DNA from: Sycon ciliatum
Taxonomy: Eukaryota > Porifera > Calcarea > Leucosolenida > Sycettidae
DNA length: 64,000 nucleotides
Assembly (NCBI RefSeq): GCF_964019385.1
Contig: NC_088654.1
Coordinates: 1,180,101-1,244,100, forward strand
Direction: 5' to 3'
In this document: positions 29,479 through 39,662 of the stretch, piece by piece
Position numbering within the stretch: the stretch's first letter is position 1
Layout of the letters: every line of letters begins with the position of its first letter
Program-made: the position numbers and the translations under genes
The notes under the pieces: model-generated
Databases searched by the model: none
Seen by the model: only the letters and a program-made list of their open reading frames with translations
What the model was told of the DNA's origin: nothing

Positions 29479-30127
29479 GAATACAAAAGTATGTGTGCAA
29501 GTAGATCTCTCCAATTTTGGTCGACATTTTGGAGGTATGTTCTCTTTGGGGTGCAATTCCTGAGGGAGTCGCCGGAGAAGTGACCACTCACGGAGCTCCG
29601 CAGACCAGGAGAGCTACCCATTGAGTTGAAAAGGAAGGTGTTGATGGCGTTCGCAACCCGACTAGTGGGTGGCCCGCAAGATTATGTGGGGGAGAGAGTC
29701 AGACTTGACAAAGCAGCAAGTCAGGACCCCAGCTCCCACATCTCCGCAACCTTCCACGGACGTGTGTAACAGTTCTCACCTCATGCCTAGCACCTGAGGT
29801 GCACACTGCGCTTATTACCAGCTTTCACACTTATTTGTCATAATATAACGTGTTGGGTAGATGAGTTGATTATTCGTTTGAAACGGTTATTCAGTTACAC
29901 TGGTTGCTTTGAGGATGGTTGTCCTCGACCCGTGCGATTTTTTGGTCAATGTCGTCCTAAAAGTCATCGTTACCCTGATAAAGTATACCAGCTACGTGCA
30001 AAGCGCTGTAGGACATCCGCGACTGCAACTCTAGCTGTTCAGTCTTCCCGCTAACGCATCTCCAGTGCAGCCTTCGTCCGCTCCCCCTCTACCGGACCGG
30101 GATGGAGACTGCCGCTAGTTCTCTGAG
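29479..30127. other. Non-coding interval
   Basis: The first 90 bp resemble the 46869 element arm (GTGTGCAAGTAGATCTCTC). The rest shows no recognisable gene. Confidence 0.4.
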
Positions 30128-30831
30128 ATGACCTCAGAGCCGCCATTTTCTCGCAAATTCAGGCTCAGAAACGTCAAGGAACCTCCAGTCTTGACCTGTG
30201 CAGTCGAAGGTTTCAGGCAGTGGGTATTTGCAATGGAGCTGGCAATGGGAGCGCTGCTGCGCCAAAGTGCGAAAGACAAGGTGGCCTATGCAGAGAGTTA
30301 TCTGGCAGAAAATGCACAGATTTGGCTAATGTCATGAATCGATGCTGGCCAGTTGGTCCCAGATTGGTATACAATGAAGGAAGCCATTGGAAGCGCGTAC
30401 GGACCTATTCTTGACCAAGAACAGGCTCAACTGCGGTTGTTGAGCATTTGCCAGTCGGGTCCCTGGACGACTACATCACCGACTTCACTAAGTCTTGCAA
30501 AAGTATAATGGTGGAGGACTTGGACGAGCATATGCGAGCGGTGTTGTTTTCAAGGGATTATCAGATACGCACCGTTTCATTGCGGTCAGAGAACCCCTCG
30601 AATACAGTGACGGAATCTATCCGAGCACCGAGGCTGAGTGCTCTACCATGCCAAAGACACACGCTCCACGAAACAGTGTCGCTCGTGGCAGAAACTGGTG
30701 GAGGGAAGGCGCTAGCCCGGAGAGCAGGAAGCGCCGTGAAGGCGTTTCTCGGCATGGACAATTCGTATGGGAACGAAATCTATTATAAACAACGAGACAA
30801 GAGACCAAGACAAATGAAACAACTACATTGA
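30128..30831 (+). pseudogene. Gag-like remnant of an LTR retrotransposon
   Basis: The frame 30128-30337 has FRQWVFAMELAMGALLRQSA, VAYAESYLAENAQIWLMS and then a stop. Downstream, in other frames, DWYTMKEAIGSAYGP and SLDDYITDFTKSCKS follow. A W-bearing helix, A-x-x-YL...A-x-x-WL-x-S and SV-x-DY-x-x-F order is that of a retrotransposon Gag (capsid-like) domain. At least three breaks make it a pseudogene. It lies on the strand opposite to the miniature LTR element that follows, so the two are probably unrelated. Confidence 0.5.
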
Positions 30832-31198
30832 AGAGTGAGAAAGAGATTATTTGAAGAGAAAGTGAGTAGGACGTAGTACGGGTGCATGCAGGCCGGCCAG
30901 CTTAGGAAAGGTTGTAGGTAAGATTGTACGGGAAGGGGTACCTAACATACCGCCCCTGAGCAAAAAAATGAACCGCGGCCTCGCGGGAGATATTTAGACG
31001 ATGAGAAAAAAACACACACACACACAACGCACGGATCTGACAAAAATGCTATACAGTACTACATGTTACAACACTACAGTTTGTTCTGCTTCGCATGGCT
31101 AAACAGCTTAGTTATGCACTTTTTGCAACCAGAATGATAGAGCATGGCTCACCAACAGGTCCCTAATATTGATGGCTGGCAACACGCGCGCACACACA

Positions 31199-31462
31199 CT
31201 AATAAACCGAAATAAATTTGACGAAGTAGGACGCATGAAAAATATACACGACTCCCTGCTCCGAACCCATGACCCTCGTCCTCTACCGCCCTGCATTCGT
31301 CTCGTCGTCAGTCTCGTCTCGTCTTCAACCTTGTCTCGTCTACCTCGTCTCGCCCAAGTCATGCAGGTCAGCTATTTTACTTTATTCCTCTCTCTCTCTT
31401 TTCCCCAGTCTCTCTTTGTCGTGAGTCCTACTTCGTCAAATTTATTTTCGGTTTATTAATTT
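31199..31462. repeat. Inverted repeat pair, about 33 bp
   Basis: TAATAAACCGAAATAAATTT at the left and its complement near 31428-31461 (with CGAAGTAGGAC continued in both) inside the miniature LTR element. Confidence 0.7.
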
Positions 31463-31475
31463 CTTGATTTTTTTT

Positions 31476-31547
31476 CTCAGTCGGTAGAGCATGAGACTCT
31501 TATTCTTAATCTCAGGGTCATGGGTTCGAGCCCCACGTTGGGCGCCA
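31476..31547 (+). repeat. tRNA-Lys-like sequence joined to LTR (primer-binding site)
   Basis: CTCAGTCGGTAGAGCATGAG, an anticodon region CTCTTA-TTCTTA, then GGGTTCGAGCCCCACGTTGG and GCGCCA follow tRNA-Lys(CTT) in order. The first ten bases of the tRNA are replaced by T, and six bases are duplicated after position 37. The terminal CCA is present, as in a tRNA molecule rather than a eukaryotic tRNA gene. The last 18 bases are the primer-binding site of the minus-strand LTR element. Confidence 0.65.
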
Positions 31548-32067
31548 ATGTTGAGTATGAATTAGACCCAATATTCTCCAGACACAATTCACAACAGGAC
31601 AGGTAGGTGGAACGACATTTATTAGGCTAGACAAAGAGACAGAGACAAAGACAAACTACTAGGACTACATTATGATTATTGACGAGAGCAAAGCAATATA
31701 ACGGACCTGGGTGGCTATGGCAAACATGGGCGCGCAAGTAGCTACCCAGGCCAACGGATCGAAGGGTGAGTATGACGTAGTACGGGTGCATGCAGGCCGG
31801 CCAGCTTTTGGATTTGGATTGGATTGGTTTATTTAATGTCGAATAACAAACAGGCAGTGTTGCCTTATTACATGAGATCGACTAAAGTTACAGGCACACA
31901 AATGTAAGGAAAATATTAAAAGAAAAAAAATAGAAAAATAGAGTAGGATTTAAGACAGCAGCTAGCTAGCAGAGGAAAGATTGCATAATTATTTGATCAG
32001 TGAGCAACGTAAGTCAGTGAATTTTTCAGGTGGGATAAGAGAGCAGTCCGGAATTGACCTGGTTTCT

Positions 32068-32925
32068 TCAGCGATCGTATAGATGCAGGCAACTTATTCT
32101 AGAGAGGACATTGATATGAAGGGCTGCGTGTGGCAGCGGTAGATATGATCCTCGGGAAAAGAAGCAGGGGAACATCTGTGCTCCTCGTTCGACGGGTGTT
32201 GACAGAGGTGTAACGAGGTCATGAAGAAGCACACTACAGTTATTATGAATTACACGAAAAGTTAGCAGGAGGAGTTTGCGGCAATACATTGATTGCAGGG
32301 GTTGAATGCTGAGGCGTTCAAAAAGAGGGGCAGTTGCGGACAGGAAGGGAGCAGAGCAGACAACACGCACAGCTCGCTTGAGACGTTTTTCAAGACGATC
32401 ACGTTGTGCAGAGGAAAGGGAAGAGGAAAAGCTGTTGCATGCGTATTGGAATGTGGGTAAAATTATACATCTCAAGTAGGTTGAGCGGCATGGCATTGGG
32501 AGGCACTGCCTGCGGCGGAAGAGAATGGCAATCTTTGAGGACACTGTCTTGGCTATATGGTCAACCATTGTGTTCCATTTCAGGTCGTCATCGATGTGCA
32601 AGCCCAGGTACTTGGCGCTTGTCACTTGCTGGAGGAGTGTAGCTGCACAGTGCACATTCAATGTCTTGTCGTCATGACGATTGGCAGGAATAAACAATAT
32701 TTGTGTTTTTCGACTATTCAGGATTAGGTTGCGCTTGCCAAGCCAGTTGCTAAGTTGGGTGATGGCTGAAGACAGGTTGTTTGACAGCACTACCTTGTCC
32801 TTCTTGCTATCATGTAGCATGATGTCGTCTGCGAATTGGGTTAACTGGACGGCAAACTGATCCACTTCACTGGCAACATCCCTGACGTATATGACAAACC
32901 GTATTTTCCGGAGTATAGTGCGCAC
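32068..32925 (-). pseudogene. LINE RT: active site and thumb
   Basis: A 285-codon frame with QLTQFADDIMLHD (motif C), NSRKTQILFIP (motif D), SAKYLGLHIDDDLKW (motif E) and the helical thumb ending in a basic RGSYLPLPH tail. It belongs to the CR1/Jockey/Rex-like branch by motif style. Residues before FVIYVRDV derive from the adjacent MITE. The reading frame is open in this part although the element as a whole is split. Confidence 0.75.
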
Positions 32926-33081
32926 TTTAGATGCGCTATTTTAGGCCCTTAAATCACAGGTGCGCACTATGCTCCAAATATGAAATGCATGTACTTCAAT
33001 GAAGATTGAAGTGCGCACCCCCAATGAAGATTCGGGGTGCGCGTTATACAACGGTGCGCACTATACTCCGAAAAATACGGT
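32898..33081. mobile_element. 184-bp MITE inside LINE RT
   Basis: Ends CCGTATTTTCCGGAGTATAG and CTATACTCCGAAAAATACGG are inverted repeats; the GTGCGCACTAT motif recurs inside. It separates LGPL from FVIYV of the RT, so the insertion point is in coding sequence. No clear target duplication. Confidence 0.75.
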
Positions 33082-33084
33082 AGT

Positions 33085-33440
33085 GGTCCCAGTACAGACC
33101 CTTGGGGAACCCCACTTGAGCATGTGAAAGATGAGCTGCTATCGCCGCTGATGACGACTTGTTGTTGACGATTTGAGAGGTAGTCGCTTAACCAGTTCAG
33201 GGCTGTGCCGGAGATTCCAAGCTGGAATAGGTCTTCGACAAGTGTCTGATGCTGGACCTTGTCAAAGGCCTTTGACATGTCCAGGAAAGCAGCGCCAGTT
33301 GACAGCCCGTCATCTCGGGCTCTTAGGAATTTGTCTGTAACCATTGTGAGAGCATCCTCTGTAGAGTGCTGGCGTCTGAAGCCAAATTGACAGGAAGGGT
33401 AAAGATTATGTTCAGCCAGGTATTGACAATGTCCAGAGGA
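33085..33440 (-). pseudogene. LINE RT: fingers and palm segment
   Basis: Minus-strand frame with YPSCQFGFRRQHSTEDAL, AAFLDMSKAFDKVQH (motif A) and CSSGVPQGSVLGPL (motif B). It continues at 32895 after the MITE. Codons upstream of about 33440 are antisense of another LINE. Confidence 0.7.
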
Positions 33441-34335
33441 CAAAAGTGTTGTATATTTCTGCACAACCACCATCTGCACCGTTGACGTTTCCGAACTGCA
33501 CCCAGGCCCTGGAAGTTGTAACATCTCACAGGCACCTGGGAATCGTTCTTGACTCGAAGCTATCATGGTCCAAACATGCTGACCATATTTGCCTTAAAGC
33601 ATCCAGAATGTTAGGAACTCTGAAGCCTCACTGCCGTTATCTGCCTCACGACTGTAGATCTCTGTTTTTCTCTTTGTATATTTGTCCGAACTTCGACTAC
33701 TGTGACGTAGCGTGGTGCGGGTTATCAACCAAGATATCAGACAAACTCGAAGTTTGCCAACGAAAATTATTAAAAATGCTATTTTGCTTGCCCCGTGATT
33801 TCTCCTCTGCACAACTCTATGTTCTCGCTCGTGTTTGCCCCCTTTCTATTCGACGCAGTCTCCACAGCAACATGCTAATTCAAAAGATAAAACTCGAGAA
33901 AGTACCAATGCATCTCTTTCCCTATGACTGGTTTGTGCAGAGCCGTTCAACAACGGCACAAGTCTCGCTACCTGCAGCTCGCACTGCCCAGTTTACAAAA
34001 TCCCCTTTGTTTCATTCCTGTTCTGACTGGCTTAAGCTATCAAGCCTCGCCCACCACTGCCACAGCATGCCTCAGTTTCGCCAAGTTGTTTGTACTGAGT
34101 TGCGTTTTCCTGCAGCACACACGCGTGCTTAGCTAAACAATGTAATTTCCGGCTGTCTCGCTTAATTGGCTGAGCTTTGTTTTCCCCCTGTTCCTTTCTT
34201 TCCACTGTTTCTTTGTTTTCTTTTGTACTTTCACCATGGCTGGTTATCGCCCTCATCTCTGGGGTTGCTCCCCACATTAGCAATGAGTGCACATGCTATG
34301 AGATTGAGTTTAAAAATAATAAAATTTTAACGTTT
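33441..34335 (+). pseudogene. LINE RT thumb and 3' end, plus strand, inserted fragment
   Basis: From about 33443 an open frame to 34132 (reported start is inside the fragment) shows VTSHRHLGIVLDSKLSWSKH (motif E region), then the thumb and a Cys/Trp-containing tail WCGLSTKISDKLEVCQRKLL. A 3' UTR to about 34335 ends in AATAATAAAATTTTAA. It sits in the minus-strand LINE, so it inserted later or the two were joined by rearrangement. It lacks motifs A-D. Confidence 0.65.
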
Positions 34336-34369
34336 GATGCGCTCCCCAAAATATCAAGCGAAAGGCCGA

Positions 34370-34415
34370 GGGCCCTCTTGATTGGTGTGTCGGTTGGCGC
34401 TTCACCAACCGACAC
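34370..34415. repeat. 12-bp perfect hairpin
   Basis: TGTGTCGGTTGG and CCAACCGACACA around CGCTTCA at the junction of the two LINEs. Confidence 0.6.
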
Positions 34416-34449
34416 ATGCCCACAACCCGATCCAATACACAGTCATTCT

Positions 34450-34905
34450 GGCGATTTTCATGCTCGGTGGCAGCTGGCCTTCGGACAATGATTTGTTGAA
34501 AATGAGCATCAGTGAGGGTGCAAGAAGGTCTGCGCATGATTTAAGAATCGTTCTGGGCAAGCCATCACTGCCAGTAGCTTTTGTCGTGGCTATTGACAAT
34601 AGGAGCTTTTGCACATGGGCAATGGTAACAGGCTTAAAGATTGAAAGGCTGTTCGGAGACATGGGGCCTTGAGGTAGAGTCAAGGCTGAGGGACGTTGAG
34701 GATTTTTGACAATGCCTGCAAACACATTACCAATGTAATCCGGGGAGCATTTTGGAAGAGTGTGGACTGGCTGCCGTCCGCTCAGCTGATTCAATACACG
34801 CCAAGTCTGCTTCGGGTTCCCCGTAGCGTTCACAAATGCTTTATTGACTCCCCCATCTATGCTTCTCTTGATCTCTTTAATAGCATTCCACTCAGCCTCC
34901 GGCAT
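34450..34905 (-). pseudogene. LINE RT N-terminal linker segment
   Basis: Minus frame with AFVNATGNPKQTWRVLNQL, TTKATGSDGLPRTILKSCAD and LSEGQLPPSMKIARMT, the pre-RT and RT0/RT1 region that precedes the fingers in CR1/Jockey-type LINEs. About 40 residues are missing before the next segment at 33440. Confidence 0.65.
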
Positions 34906-35159
34906 ATCAACTCCAGACGAAATTTCAAAGCAAACATCCTACCACTTGTCATCTCTTCCGTATGTACTTGCTCAAATCGCTCAGCACATCTATAGCTCCA
35001 TTGCGCCCAGCCTACGTGATTAACTCCCAAATAGTATTGCCATCGTTACTGCCTCAGCAAGCAGCTAAACTTTGATCTCTCTGTATCTGATCCCCGTGCC
35101 TGTAATTATTTTTCTCTTATTGGCCACAGGCCATCGTGAGAATAAAATATTTCAACAAC

Positions 35160-35190
<31 letters not shown>
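34906..35190 (+). mobile_element. LINE 3' end fragment with CAA/CCA tail
   Basis: The end of a Pol frame (INSRRNFKANILPLVISSVC) and a short 3' UTR. The GGCCATCGTGAGAATAAAA end and A/C-rich tail are shared with the LINEs at 39.5-48.3 kb. Confidence 0.65.
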
Positions 35191-35191
<1 letters not shown>

Positions 35192-35600
35192 CACAAACTG
35201 CTTGTGGCACCCCAGCGACACCACTGATGCCTTAGGTGAGGACCTGCATTGGCTGTGCGTGACTCGTGGCCTCACACAACACGTTTCCTTTGCCACCCAC
35301 CTACGCCAACACACACCTACATCGTGCATGGACCTGGCCATCTCTAGCCTCAGCCGCAATAATATCACCATCACAAGCCTGCTCCCTATGGGTGCCTCTG
35401 ATCCTGTTGTTATACAAGACAACCTACGAACCCAGCAGCACACCACCCACAGAAACAATAATACCAATAAAAATAAAAATAAAAATAAAAATGAGAGCAG
35501 TACTACACAGCAAAGCACCTCCAGTACATACTGGTTGTGGAGCGAGGAACGCATTGCGTCCCTGCGTGAAGCTCTTGCTACCTGCAATCTGCAGTAAGAT
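35191..35600 (+). pseudogene. LINE I endonuclease fragment
   Basis: Matches 41498-41908. It has WHPSDTTDALGEDLHWL, SCMDLAISS and GASDPVVI, the C-terminal half of an APE endonuclease. The SDH motif of LINE I is SDP here, so the catalytic His is lost. Confidence 0.7.
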
Positions 35601-35604
35601 CCAC

Positions 35605-36130
35605 ATCCCACTGACCCTCACGGGGACAAGTGTCGAACTTGCTTCAAGTTCCCTTTCTTCGTGGGCCTGCGGGACGATCGACCATGATGTTTTGGGGAAG
35701 CATTCTCTGGAACGCTCTCCCCTCTGATTTCAGAGTGATAGGTGTCCCTGGTCCCTTCCGAAAAGCTCTTTCTGCCATTGATATACTTACCTTGTGAATA
35801 TCCTCGTTATACCTTTGTTATCTGCGATGAATTCCAACCTTCTCATCTATCAATCATTTGTGCATGCATGTCTATAAAATCCACCACGTATTCCTGACTC
35901 CATGAAATTGTCATTCTATTCTTTGACTCCATGAAATTATTGTCTTTCTATTTCTGACTCCATGAAATTTTCTTCTTATAATTTTTTTCCTTTTCTTCTT
36001 TTGGTCCTTTCTGTCTTATATTATTATCATTTCTTGTTTTCCCTTGCATATCATCCCTTCATCATTCTGTGAGAACCTGTCCTATGGGCAGGTGAGAAGG
36101 CATCTCTGCCTGTTCATTTGGTGAAGTAAA

Positions 36131-36165
<35 letters not shown>
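35605..36165 (+). mobile_element. LINE 3' end, third family, with (CAA)n tail
   Basis: Broken frames with LWNALPSDFRVIGVPGPFRK, a LINE C-terminal motif, then a T-rich 3' UTR with a TGACTCCATGAAATT repeat (three times near 35898-35970) and an (AAC)n tail at 36130-36165. Confidence 0.6.
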
Positions 36166-36665
36166 CGCATCAAATGGCCAACAATATTTTCACTCTTTAA
36201 AGTTACTCTTCGCGCATTCTCTGCGCCATAATTATGCCCCACCACATATACTCTCGCTGTATACTGCTAGCAACGTGCAACCTTCGTATAATTTACGTCG
36301 CTCTCGTACTTGGCACTTGCCAACTCCGTGGACTGACGGCTGTCTCCATTCTCCCCTGTACAAGGCCCTTCATTACTTTAATTGCTTGCCCGCCCAGCTT
36401 CGCGAAAACCCTTTTCGTACTCCCTTCAAATCCGAGATATCCCTGCTGTTGCACAACTCTGTATGCTCGTGTAGCGACCACCCCTGCCCGTACACTTAAG
36501 TACACAACTATGTATGCTCGTGTGGCGACCACCCCTGCCCGTACACTTAAGTAGTCATTAACCCCTACGCCCTGCCCACCCAATTCTTGCTCACACTTTC
36601 TCCTTTCTTACACTATTATCTCTTATTGACCACTGGCTATCGTGAGAATAAAGAGCTGAAACAAC
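36166..36665 (+). mobile_element. LINE II 3' end fragment
   Basis: Matches 46530-46868 joined to 48152-48310. At 36494 it keeps the uninterrupted site CACTTAAGTACACAAC where the 46869 element inserted in the other copy. It contains a local duplication of GCTCGTGTAGCGACCACCCC. Ends GAGAATAAAGAGCTGAAAC. Confidence 0.8.
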
Positions 36666-36667
36666 AA

Positions 36668-37221
36668 CCCTCAGCCAGTAACCTCATTCTGGAACTTCTG
36701 AAGAGACCAGATACTGAAACTAGGCGTGCACCACTGCCAAGTGACCAGAAGCAAATCCCGCAAAAATACTACGCCCACTCGTCCCCGGATGACGAAGGAT
36801 CTCCTCAGCCAGATCAAAACAAAGCACAAACAGTTCCGCATCTACAAGGTGACCCAACTAGACTCAGATTGGAAACTGTACACAGCCCAGCGTAACCGAG
36901 TAACCGCTCTTTTGCGACAGGCTAAGTCCGATTTCGTCCACCAAACAACGTCAACGGGTACAAACCTCCACCGTCTACTGAAACACCTGAAGAAACCGCC
37001 TAAGCAAACAATTCCCACACTATCGACAGCCAACTCCACTGCAGCCACGGCTATGGAGAAGGCAACACCTCTCAACAAGTTATTTATCTCCCAAAGCCAA
37101 CAGTCCATTGACAAGACCGCCTGTACTACACCAGAAATCAACACTACCCTGACATCAGTCATACTCTAAATACAATTGCAGCAACAAGGAAGAGGTCAAG
37201 AAGCTTCTAAGCAGTCTAGAC
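36668..37221 (+). pseudogene. LINE I linker fragment
   Basis: Matches 41922-42470. It includes the basic region after the endonuclease (HCQVTRSKSRKN, NRVTALLRQAKSDF). Frameshifts separate it from RT. Confidence 0.7.
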
Positions 37222-37465
37222 ATATACTATGAAGAGAATTTCCAAAAGTATGTTTCGCGGAGCGATCGATCAACCTACGTCATTCAAACTTTGCAGGATG
37301 GTTCAGACGTACATGCTAGGCATGGAACCACAGGCGATGATCCAATAGCTGACACACAGAGTAACACACACAGCAGATTCGTGTGCACAGATACTAAATT
37401 AGTGGACGTCGTCATCTTCTTCCCGCTGATCTCGAATGTACTACGACGTGCTATTTCGCCTGACG
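37222..37465. repeat. Unidentified filler, one end of a split element
   Basis: No LINE similarity. It ends with ATTTCGCCTGACG at the junction with the inverted RT; the same 13 bases end the filler at 38612-38959. Confidence 0.5.
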
Positions 37466-38611
37466 GAGGAGTGAAGAGGGGGAGACGGAGGCAAATTCTG
37501 GCCGCCTTGCGCTGGATTCGCTCAAGACGGTCAAGGGCTGCGATTGAGAGCGGGGTGACAGCAGTGCATGCATATTCAATTATAGGCAGGATATACGTTT
37601 TGTAAATGAGAGAGAGTGATTTAGTGTGTAGAGTTGATTTGAGCCTAAAGAGAATATTAAAAGATTTTACAGCTTTCTTCAGCACAAAGTCAAGGTGGGC
37701 TGACGATCTTAGGTCGTGCTGAAAGATGATGCCGAGGTGACGATGTTGTGTTACTGTTTCTAGTATTGTTTGGCCAAGTTTTATTTCGGGTAGTCGTGGT
37801 GGGGGTCGGTTAGCATGGTAGAACGGGAGGATGACGGTTTTCGTTTTATTGATTAGCAGGTGCCAGCGCTCTAGCCATTCTGCTGCGGCATCGACGCTTC
37901 TTTGTAGCGCAGCCTCACACTCAATGTAGCTGCCTGCAATGGCAATCAGTGCGGTGTCGTCCGCGAACTGGCTACACGAGGTCGTAGCATTTTCACAGGC
38001 AGTGGGCAGGTCAATGGTGTACGCCAGGAACAGAAGTGGTCCTAGGACCGAGCCCTGGGGCACTCCCGCTGGTATTGGTGTGAAGGCGGATGTTGTGCCT
38101 TCAACCTGCACCCGCTGTCTGCGTCCTGTCAAGTAGGCTTCGAGCCACTTGTGAGCCTTGCCGTCGAGCCCGTAGTGGCTCAGCTTTTGCAGCAAGCCTT
38201 GATGCCATACACGATCAAAGGCTTTACTAAGATCGAAGAAACACGTAAAAACATGCTTCCCCGCATCCCTAGCTGTGTATCTGGTGGACGATCCGTGCGA
38301 GTTGCAGTTCAGTCCCGTCTTGTTTCCTGAAGCCGGATTGGTTGGAGGGTAAGTGCGGTGCTATGTGATTGTACAGACGAGAGTGGACTATAAAAATTTT
38401 CTTGTGTTTTTGATATTATACTGAGCAGGGAGATGGGTAGGTAGTTGGAAGGGTGGGAGGGGTTGCCCGACTTGGGGATGGGTGTAATAGTTGCGTCTTT
38501 CCAATCCTGTGGTATTTCTCCGGTTTTGAAGAACAGATTGTAGAGACTAGTGAGAGATGGGGAGATTTCCTTTGCAGTTTCTTTCAGGAGCCGAGTTGGG
38601 ATGTTGTCGTA
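37466..38611 (-). pseudogene. LINE I RT segment, inverted
   Basis: Minus frames 37284-38195 and 38309-38638 carry SGVPQGSVLGPL-like IPAGVPQGSVLGPLLFLAYT (motif B), SQFADDTALIAIA (motif C), QHRHLGIIF (motif E) and, upstream, PTRLLKETAKEISPSL and DWKDATITPIPKSG. Matches 42491-43632. FDLSKAF (motif A) lies in an alternate frame near 38240. The C-terminal residues of the frame are read into filler DNA. Confidence 0.75.
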
Positions 38612-38959
38612 GATCACAAACAATTTGATACCGCGCAAATTGATCTCATCATCGTGCGTACGGTATTATATATTCAGAAAATCCCAAAGTGTCTCTGTGT
38701 GGCCGTCCTATGCCACGAGAAACTCCAATCAGGCTCCTATGTCCTCTGCCTTCATGATTGAATGTCCACTTCGTTTGAACAACGAACACAACAATCGAGG
38801 ACGGCTTTGCAATGAAAAATACAGTTATACTGGAGCTGAAATAAAGAAGAAAAAACGAGCTCAGGATGAGACTCGAGTGCACGCATACTCTCCCAGCAGG
38901 TGAAACGCAAATTTTTGTGAAAAATGCGTGTTGCCGACTGACCAGTAATTTCGCCTGAC
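38612..38959. repeat. Unidentified filler, other end of a split element
   Basis: Non-coding DNA without LINE similarity, ending ATTTCGCCTGACG. Confidence 0.5.
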
Positions 38960-39413
38960 GTGAATCATTCAACCTTGCTCCATGGGCTCAAATGGCCGAC
39001 AATGTTCTCTCACCCTTCTTGCTCACTCCATAAAATACCAATATGCCCCACAACAAATACGCTTGCTCAACACCCCCGCTCAAGTTACGGCCCAGTACAG
39101 CCTTCGACACGCACGCACTTGGCACCTTCCACCCTCCAGAACGGATCGCTGTAAAGACTCCCCACTGTACAAGTCCCTAGAATACTACAATGCCCTCCCT
39201 GCTAGCATTCGTGACGTCTCCTCCCGACTTGCTTTCAAACAAGAAATCTGCTCACTGCTGATTAACTCAATCTGCTATTGCAGCGCTCACCCTCTTCCAT
39301 ACTTGTAAAGTTCAAAGTGATGTAAATCACTTTCCAACTGTTTAACCCACAACCTCGCCTTCTCATAAATTTATCTCTTATTGGCGATGGTGCCATCGTG
39401 AGAATAAAGAATT
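38960..39413 (+). pseudogene. LINE I 3' end
   Basis: Matches 43637-44107: the frame from about 38982 to 39308 encodes SLRHARTWHLPPSRTDRCKD and SPLYKSLEYYNALPASIRD, then the 3' UTR ends GAGAATAAAGAATTCAAAC. Confidence 0.75.
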
Positions 39414-39414
39414 C

Positions 39415-39507
<93 letters not shown>

Positions 39508-39508
39508 A
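39414..39508. repeat. (CAA)n tract, about 95 bp
   Basis: Almost pure AAC/CAA repeat; the tail of the preceding LINE copy. The poly-Leu frame on the other strand is not a gene. Confidence 0.9.
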
Positions 39509-39662
39509 ATCTAAGGAACTATAGCTACAGGGCAGTTAGCTTTTTTCGAGCTCCGTAGTTTTTCGCAGGTTTTGTAGGAGCCAGCCGGCAGCCGGCCGGT
39601 CTGGAGCAGGGTAGGGACTGGATAGTTTAAAATTAGGTAGTAGATAGTTTGAGCGTTCCAAA

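Larger units (their letters stand above)
30862..31805 (-). mobile_element. Miniature LTR retrotransposon (TRIM-like)
   Basis: On the minus strand: an LTR from 31805 to 31549 ending CTCAACA, a one-base spacer, an 18-nt tRNA-Lys primer-binding site (31547-31530), a short non-coding interior, a purine tract CAGGGGCGG (30950-30959), and a second LTR fragment from 30947 that begins TGTTAGG. The two LTR pieces share ACGTAGTACGGGTGCATGCA and neighbours. The 5' part of the first LTR is replaced by a LINE tail at 31806. No coding capacity. Confidence 0.65.
31806..34905 (-). mobile_element. APE-group LINE, minus strand, split by two insertions
   Basis: 3' end at 31806 with tail CCAATCCAATCC; RT segments 32068-32895, 33085-33440 and 34450-34905. 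Interrupted by a 184-bp MITE and by a plus-strand LINE 3' fragment. Confidence 0.7.
35191..39508. mobile_element. Rearranged copy of APE LINE I
   Basis: Segments match LINE I (39.5-44.1 kb) in order but not orientation: 35191-35600 (plus), 36668-37221 (plus), 37466-38611 (minus, RT) and 38960-39413 (plus, 3' end), then (CAA)n. It is interrupted at 35601 by two other LINE 3' ends. Confidence 0.75.

Noticed and set aside
31476..31547. Functional tRNA-Lys gene
   Set aside because: The 5' acceptor strand is replaced by T, the anticodon loop has six extra bases, and CCA is encoded next to an LTR.
35117..35611. Leu/Val-rich minus-strand frame as a membrane protein
   Set aside because: Antisense of the LINE endonuclease and of (AAC)n-type repeats.
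39262..39507. Poly-Leu protein on the minus strand
   Set aside because: Direct translation of a (CAA)n LINE tail.
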